A stretch of DNA of 36,701 nt. Source: Bacteroidota bacterium. Its GTDB lineage: Bacteria > Bacteroidota > Bacteroidia > CAILMK01. Both the position numbers and the translations under genes were made by a program. Positions within the stretch are counted from its first letter, which is position 1; each line of letters opens with the position of its first letter. Location: NCBI GenBank assembly GCA_013287095.1, contig JABDEJ010000004.1:1-36701 (forward strand). The letters are read 5' to 3'. The notes under the pieces are model-generated. The model searched no databases. It worked only from the letters and a program-made list of their open reading frames with translations, and had not been told where the DNA came from. This document shows, one piece after another, positions 27,301-36,300 of this stretch.

Positions 27301-30300
27301 AGGATACACACATACCTTCACAGGCGACATAGTACTGACGGCAGGGACTTTAAATGGAAACAGTAGTACATTAAATGATAACAGCGCTACTGCGACTGCC
27401 TGGAGTGGAAACGGATCCAATTTCACTGCAGCACATTCAAATGTCGTTTTCGGTGCCTCTGGAGCGCAAACAATTGCAACGACGACCACATTTCAAAACC
27501 TTTCTCTCGGAGGATCAGGAGCTAAAACCTTCGCCGGTTCACAAACCATAACGGTTGATTCAATCCTCTTTATGCAAGGGACGGCCTCTGCTACTATTAC
27601 CGGGACATTAGCATACGCTTCGGCGGCACAATTACAATATAATACGGCATCTTCCGAAAACACCGGCTCGGAATGGCAAACACCTTTTACATCATCTGGT
27701 GGTATAGTCATTGCAAACACTGGAATCATAACACTGACCGGAGCCAAAGTTCTGGGCAGTAACACTAATGTTGCCCTGACCATAAATTCCGGCGCTACCC
27801 TTGCGACTGGAAATTATCAGCTAACATTTGACGGTGATTTCATCAACAACGGTACGTTCAATGCCGGGAGTTCTCCAATTGTGCTTGCCGGAACAACATC
27901 CACGCAAAACATTGTTGGCTATACAACTACAGGTTTAACTACTCTTTCAAAAACAGGTGGCACCGCCACTTTTACAGGTAATGTGAGCGGTGCAGGACTT
28001 ACCATAAATGGAAGTGGTGGCACCTTAAACCTGGGTTCTGCGCTAACGCACACTTTCACTGGGGATGTTACCCTGACAGCAGGAACATTAAACGGTGGTT
28101 CAAGCACTTTAAATGAAAATCATGCAGGCGCAACCGCATGGACTGGGACGGGATCAAATTTTACTGCAGGTACATCAACCGTTTCTTTTGGAGCTGGCTC
28201 TGCGCAGACCATGACTACTCCAACTACGTTTAACAATCTTACTCTTAATAATAGTGGTGGTCTTATCCTTTCAGGCAATGCAACTGTCGGGAGTACATTG
28301 ACTTTAACTAATGGAATTATTACAACCGGGGCTAATACGGTTATTATGTCATCGGGCGCAACGATTTCATCTTCAGCAACTCATTATATCAATGGTAGCC
28401 TGCAGCAGCATATCGTAGCCCAATCTTCTGTTACTTACCCGGTTGGAGATGCTACCAATTATACGCCGGTAACAATAGGATTTACAGGCATCAGCAGCCC
28501 CGGAGATATCATGGTGAATGATACAGGAGGCAGTATGCCGGCCGATTGGGCAAATTCAATGATCAGCCAGACCCAGTATGTAAAAAGGTTCTGGACAATC
28601 AGTAATAGCAATGTTGCGGCATCGAGTTATGCTGTTACTCTAAACTGGGTTGCGGGTGACGTTATTGGCAGTCCGAATGCATCCAATTTTATTGTAGCAT
28701 CATATGACACCAGCCAAAACTGGACAGAACATTCCGTCACCGGTGCTACAACAACAAGTATACAGGCGACAAATGTTACATCTTTCAGTAAGTGGATTGC
28801 AGGTATTAAAGGCCCTGGTACTATCGAGGTTCATAGGAGCGAAAACTGGAGTCAAATTACTGATGGTACCGGCACCAATGGTCAGCCTTCGAGTTCAGAT
28901 ATTGTGGTTGTAGATAATGGCGCTACCCTTAATGTTGACGTTTCAAATGCCGTTTGTGCATCCCTTCTGATTGGGTCAAGCACTGAGCCGCATGCTGGTA
29001 ACGGTACTCTTGATTTTTCCGGTACCGGCAATAAAGTGGTTGTCTCGGGCACTGTAACCCAGGGTGCGAGCAGCTATACCGGTGCATTGAATATGACTAA
29101 CGGGTACCTGGCCTGCCAGGGACTTTCGTGGACTGGTGGCACTTTCACTTCAGGCGGTACTGTTGAATTTACTGCAAACAATACTGTCCCTACACATTAT
29201 ACAAGCTTTAACAATCTTACCGTATCGGCAGGTGCAACAACACTCGCAACAGGTACCACAGTATCTACTCTTTTGACTCTTTCAGGAGGCACTCTCGTCA
29301 CAGCAGATAACCTTACCATGGCTGCCTCATCAAGCATCCTGAATTCAGGTGGGGCTATGACAGGTACTTTGGTCGGGTCAAACTCCTACAATGTAAAATA
29401 TACTTCCAATACCAATACCACCGGATCAGAACTTAGTGGTAGCGGCCTGAACAATATCCAGGTTAATGCTTCAGGAAAAACAATAACTCTTGGTTCAAAT
29501 TTCACAGCTAATGGTAACGTCGTAATTGCCGCAGGTACCCTCGCAGCTTCATCTGTGACAGGGAATATCAAAGGCAATTTTGATAACAGCGGTACTTTCA
29601 CTGCAAACACAAGTACGATCAACTTCAATGGAACTGTGGCTCAAGGAATAGGGGGAAGTTTCACCACAACATTCAATAATCTGGTAATTGCCAATACAAG
29701 CCAGGCATTTTTAGATTCTACAAGCATTGTCATCGGAGGTACATTGACCGTAAACCATGGGGCCGAATTTAAACCATCTTCAGGAGTAACGGTAAGCGGT
29801 GGAAGCGGTACACTTACTGGTGGCGGCCAGATAGATGTGACCCACACTGGCGACCCAACGGATGATCTGACAGCCCAATATTCCATAAATACCCTGACGC
29901 TGACAAACCTTACAGCGAATTATCTAGGTGCCGCTTCGCAGAAAATAAAGGCAACTACTTTCGGAGGCTTAAAGATCAGTAATTCAGGACAGACTGCCAC
30001 TCTTGGCGGCGCCATTACAGTTGGTAAAACATTGACGATAAGTTCAGGTTCGGTGGATGTTTCTACAAGCAACTATGGCGTAACCGTTGGAGATACTTTT
30101 ACGAACAATGTGGGGACAGCCGGTTTTGTGCAAAGAAGCGGAACGGTTACCTTAAACGGATCAGTGGCACAGGCCATAAACGGTTCAGGAGCAACCAACT
30201 TCTACTACCTTTTAAATAACAATGGCTCTCAAACCACAACCGTTTCCTCGGCAATAACTGTAAATGATACCCTTAATCTTACTACTGGAACTTTTGCTGC

Positions 30301-33300
30301 AGGTTCAAACCTGACTATGGCCAGTAATTCCGGAATTACAATTTCAGGAGGCAGCATGACAGGAACGCCACAGGGATCCAATGCCTATGATGTCGTTTAT
30401 ACAGGAAGCTCTAAAAATGCAGGCTCGGAAATGAGCGGAACCGGGCTAAGGAACGTAACGACGAATATGACCAATTTATCACAGATCGTTACGATGACTT
30501 ATGCCATCAATATGAGTGGGACACTCACCACAACCCAAGGACAATTTTCAACTTCGGGATCCAATTATGGTATTACGCTGGGAGGTAATTTTGTTAATAA
30601 TTCTGCATTTAACCAGAATAATGGCACCGTAACATTTGACGGAACTTCGGGACAAACTATTTCAGGTAGCAGCATCGGAGGTCTTACCTTTTATAACCTG
30701 GTTATAAATAATTCGAGTGGCGTATCCTTTGGCAGCCTTTATACAAATAACGTAACCGTAAATAATTTACTTACGCTAACCGCCGGAAGTATTACAACGG
30801 GAACAATGGCCAATAATCTGATCATTGCCCAAGGCGGAAGTACATCGGGTTTAAATTCTTCTCATTATATTATTGGCAACCTGGAACAATACATTGCTAC
30901 AGGTACTAATGTCAGCCAGGCATTCCAGGTGGGAACATCAGGCAATTATACACCTCTTACGGTAGCATTCCCTACAGTAACTGTAGGAGGATATCTTCAG
31001 GTTTATTCAACAAATGGTCAACAGGGCTCCATAGGCAATAGCTCTTCATGCATTAATTCTTCAAAAGATGTCGCAAGGTATTGGACAATTACCAGTGTTG
31101 GTGCCACCATTTCCCCTGTCAATTATAACGTTAAGGCCACTTTTGTCAGCGGTGATGTTATCGGCGGTGCTAATACAAGCAATTTCGTTGTTCAGATCCT
31201 GAATGGTTCAACCTGGTATCACCCGACAACAGTTATCGCTGCCCGTACTTCAACATCTGATTCAGCAACCGGCCTTACTGTTACCGGTGCAATAGCCATT
31301 GGAGAACCGAAGGCTACTGTTATATCTGCACAAACGCCTTCATATACAGGGTGCGTCGGCGTTGACACGTTTTTTTCTGTTACTGCAACCGGAGTAGGAT
31401 TGACCTATCAATGGCAACAAAATAATAATGGTGCCGGATGGACTAACTGCCAGGATACCGGTGTTTATGAGGGTTCAGCAACTAATGAACTGGATTTTTA
31501 CGGCGGCAATGGGCTTACTTTATCTCTAAATGGGTATAGCTATCGTTGTATCGTTTACGCAACTTGTGCCACAAATGATACTTCTGCCATAAATACGCTT
31601 ACGCTTTATGCGCCACCAACAATAACATCACAGCCGGCAAGTGTTACTATTTGCCCGAATTCAACAACAACTATTTCGGTAGGGGCAACCGGGAAAAGCC
31701 TTGTTTATCAATGGGAACTATCAACAAATAACGGATCTACCTGGAATACTCTTGCCAATACGGGAGTTTATACTGGTGCAACAACATCGGCCCTAACCAT
31801 TACATCGGCACCAAACACGATGAATGGGTATCAATACAAATGCCTCTTAACCGGTTATTGTCCGCCGGGTACATCCACAAGTGCTGCAACACTCAGTTTT
31901 TATACTGCCCCAACTATATCCGGAAACCCATCGAATTCAACTATATGCTCTAGTGCCAATACGACTTTTAGCGTTTCTGCGTCCGGCAATGGCACTTTAA
32001 CTTATCAATGGATTCTCAGTACAAATGGGGGATCCACTTATTCAACTATTGGCAATACAGGCGTTTATACTGGGACGACTGCCGCGACACTTACTCTTAC
32101 CAATGTTCCCAATACCATGGACGGCTATGTCTATGAATGTATTGTAACAACAGCCAGTTGTTTGTCCTCAACCTCTTCTGCCGGAACTCTGAGAGTCAAC
32201 TCCCTGACAGCTGCCACGGTCAACAGTCCTACCATATGTTCTACTGCAAATACAACTTTAACGGTTACCTCAACTACCACCGGAACAGCAACACTCTCTT
32301 ACCAGTGGCTGCTCTCAACCAATAACGGATCGACCTTTGCTACCATTGCAAACTCAGGCGTTTATACTGGAGCGACTACGGCTTCTTTGACCCTTACCAA
32401 TGTGCCCAATACCATGGACGGTTATGTCTATGAATGTGCTATTACGCCTTCATCCTGTACGGCTTTGACTTCTTCAGCCGGGACACTTCGTGTGAACTCC
32501 CTTACTGCCGCCACAGTCAACAGCCCTACGATATGCTCGGCTGCAAATACAACTTTAACGGTTAGCCCGACCAATACCGGAACGGCAACACTCACTTACC
32601 AGTGGCTGCTCTCTACCAATAATGGGTCGACCTTTGCCACCATCGGTAATACAGGGGTTTATACAGGGGCAACTACCGCTACTTTAAGCCTGGCCAATGT
32701 GCCAAATACCATGGACGGTTATGTCTATGAATGTGCAATTACACCTTCTTCATGTTCGGCTTTGACTTCTTCAGCCGGGACACTTCGTGTGAACTCTCTT
32801 ACTGCTGCGACGGTTAACAGCCCTACGATATGTTCGGCTGCAAATACAACTTTAACGGTTAGCCCAACCAATACCGGAACGGCAACACTCACTTACCAGT
32901 GGCTGCTTTCTACCAATAACGGGTTGACCTTCGCTACCATCGGTAACACAGGTGTTTATACAGGCGCAACGACCGCTACTTTGTCCCTGACCAATGTTCC
33001 CAATACCATGGACGGTTATGTCTATGAATGTGCCATTACACCTTCTTCTTGTACGGCTTTGACCTCTTCGGCAGGGACACTCAGGGTGAACTCACTTACT
33101 GCTGCCACCGTCAACAGCCCTACCATCTGTTCTGCTGCAAACACAACCTTAACTGTAACACCAACAAATACCGGAACGGCAACACTCTCTTACCAGTGGC
33201 TGCTCTCGACCAATAGCGGGTCAACATTCGCTACCATCGCAAACTCGGGCGTTTATACAGGGGCAACAACGGCTACATTAACCCTGACCAATGTGCCCAA

Positions 33301-36300
33301 CACCATGGACGGTTATGTCTATGAATGTGCGATAACACCTTCCTCCTGTTCGGCGTTAACCTCTTCTGCCGGGACGCTGAGGGTTAACTCACTTACCGCT
33401 GCGACCGTTAACAGCCCTGCCGTCTGCGTAGCTGCAAACACATCCCTGACAGTTACCCCTGTTAATACGGGAACGGCGACACTCACTTACCAGTGGCTGC
33501 TTTCTACCAATAACGGGTCAACCTTTGCTACTATTGGAAATACAGGGGTTTATTCCGGCGCAACAACAGCTACCCTTTCCCTTACCAACGTGCCTAATAC
33601 CATGGACCTTTATGTCTATAAATGCGCCATTACCCCGTCTTCATGTACCGCAATCACTTCTTCGGCAGGAACGCTGAGAGTGAACTCGCTTACTGCTGCC
33701 ACAGTCAACAGTCCTACGATATGTTCGGCTGCAAACACAACTTTAACGGTTACACCAACAAATACAGGTTCGGCAACACTCTCTTACCAGTGGCTGCTCT
33801 CCACCAATAACGGGTCGACATTCGCTACCATTGGTAACTCGGGAGTTTATACCGGGGCAACGACTGCTTCTCTGACCCTTACCAATGTGCCCAACACCAT
33901 GGACGGTTATGTCTATGAATGTGCCATTACACCTTCTTCATGTACTGCTCTGACCTCATCTGCCGGGACACTTCGTGTAAACTCTCTTACTGCCGCCACG
34001 GTTAACAGTCCTACGATATGCTCGGCTGCAAATACAACTCTTACCGTAACACCGACCAATACCGGGACAGCCACACTCACTTACCAGTGGCTGCTTTCTA
34101 CCAATAACGGGTCGACCTTTGCTACCATCGGTAACACAGGGGTTTATACAGGTGCAACTAACGCAACACTCTCCCTGACCAATGTGCCAAATACCATGGA
34201 CGGTTATGTCTATGAATGTGCCATTACACCTTCTTCCTGTACGGCTTTGACGTCTTCAGCCGGGACACTTCGTGTGAACTCCCTTACTGCCGCCACGGTT
34301 AACAGCCCTACCATTTGTTCTGCTGCAAATACAACTCTTACCGTAACACCAACTAATACCGGAACCGCAACGCTTTCTTACCAGTGGCTACTCTCTACCA
34401 ATAACGGATCAACCTTTGCTACCATTGGAAATACAGGGGTTTATGCAGGGGCAACGACCGCTACTTTAAGCCTGGCCAATGTGCCAAATACCATGGACGG
34501 TTATGTCTATGAATGTGCTATTACACCTTCATCCTGTACGGCTCTGACCTCATCTGCCGGGACATTGCGCGTCAACTCAATTACTGCTGCAACAGTTAAT
34601 AATTCCACTATTTGCTCGGCCTCAAACACAACCTTTTCCGTAGTGACCACCCATGGAGGTCCTGCTTCGCTTTCTTATCAGTGGCTGCTTTCGACCAATA
34701 ACGGATCCACCTTTACAACTATTTCGAATACAGGTGTTTATACAGGAACGACGACCGCTACCTTAACCCTTACCAACGTGCCTAACACAATGGACTCCTA
34801 TGTCTATGAATGTTCGGTAACATTAACTTCAACAAGTTGCACTGCTTTTACTTCCACAACTGGGACGCTAAGGGTTAATAGTCTTACCGCTGCCACGGTC
34901 AACAGTCCCACTATCTGTTCTGCTGCAAACACAACTTTAACGGTAACTCCGACTTCGACAGGCTCAGCCACCTTGACTTACCAGTGGCTGCTCTCCACCA
35001 ATAACGGGTCGACATTCGCTACCATCGGTAACACAGGGGTTTATACAGGCGCAACGACTGCTACCCTCACCCTTACCAATGTGCCCAACACCATGGACGG
35101 TTATGTCTATGAATGTGCCGTTACGCCTTCTTCCTGTACCGCAATCACTTCCTCGGCAGGAACGCTGAGGGTGAACTCCCTTACTGCCGCGACCGTCAAC
35201 AGCCCTACGATATGTTCTGCTGCAAATACAACTCTTACCGTAACACCAACTAATACCGGAACGGCGACACTCTCTTACCAGTGGCTGCTCTCCACCAATA
35301 ACGGGTCAACCTTTGCTACCATCGGTAACACAGGGGTTTATACAGGCGCAACGACCGCTACTTTAAGCCTGGCCAATGTGCCAAATACCATGGACGGTTA
35401 TGTCTATGAATGTGCCGTTACGCCTTCTTCCTGTACCGCAATCACTTCTTCGGCAGGGACGCTGAGGGTGAACTCCCTTACTGCCGCGACGGTCAACAGC
35501 CCTACGATATGTTCTGCTGCAAACACAACTTTAACGGTTAGCCCGACCAATACCGGAACCGCTACACTCACCTACCAGTGGCTGCTCTCCACCAATAACG
35601 GGTCGACCTTTGCCACCATCGGTAACACAGGGGTTTATACCGGCGCAACGACCGCTACTTTAAGCCTGGCCAATGTGCCAAATACCATGGACGGTTATGT
35701 CTATGAATGTGCCGTTACGCCGTCTTCCTGTTCTGCCATCACTTCTTCTGCAGGGACACTAAGGGTGAACTCCCTTACTGCCGCGACCGTCAACAGCCCT
35801 ACGATATGTTCTGCTGCAAACACAACTTTAACGGTAACTCCGACCAATACCGGAACCGCTACACTCACCTACCAGTGGCTGCTCTCCACCAATAACGGGT
35901 CGACCTTTGCTACCATCGGCAACACAGGGGTTTATACCGGCGCAACAACCGCTACTTTAAGCCTGGCCAATGTGCCAAATACCATGGACGGTTATGTCTA
36001 TGAATGTGCCATTACCCCGTCTTCATGTACGGCAATCACTTCTTCTGCAGGGACGCTGAGGGTGAACTCCCTTACTGCTGCGACCGTCAACAGCCCTACG
36101 ATATGTTCTGCTGCGAATACAACTCTTACCGTAACACCGACCAATACCGGAACGGCGACACTCACTTACCAGTGGCTACTCTCTACCAATAATGGGTCGA
36201 CCTTTGCCACCATCGGTAATACAGGGGTTTATACAGGGGCAACTACCGCTACTTTAAGCCTGGCCAATGTGCCCAATACCATGGACGGTTATGTCTATGA

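Noticed and set aside
21907..29886. Many minus-strand open frames of 60-230 codons rich in Val, Pro and Ala
   Set aside because: They are mirror images of the Gly/Thr/Ala-rich adhesin codons (GGN, ACN, GCN) and lie entirely under the adhesin frame.
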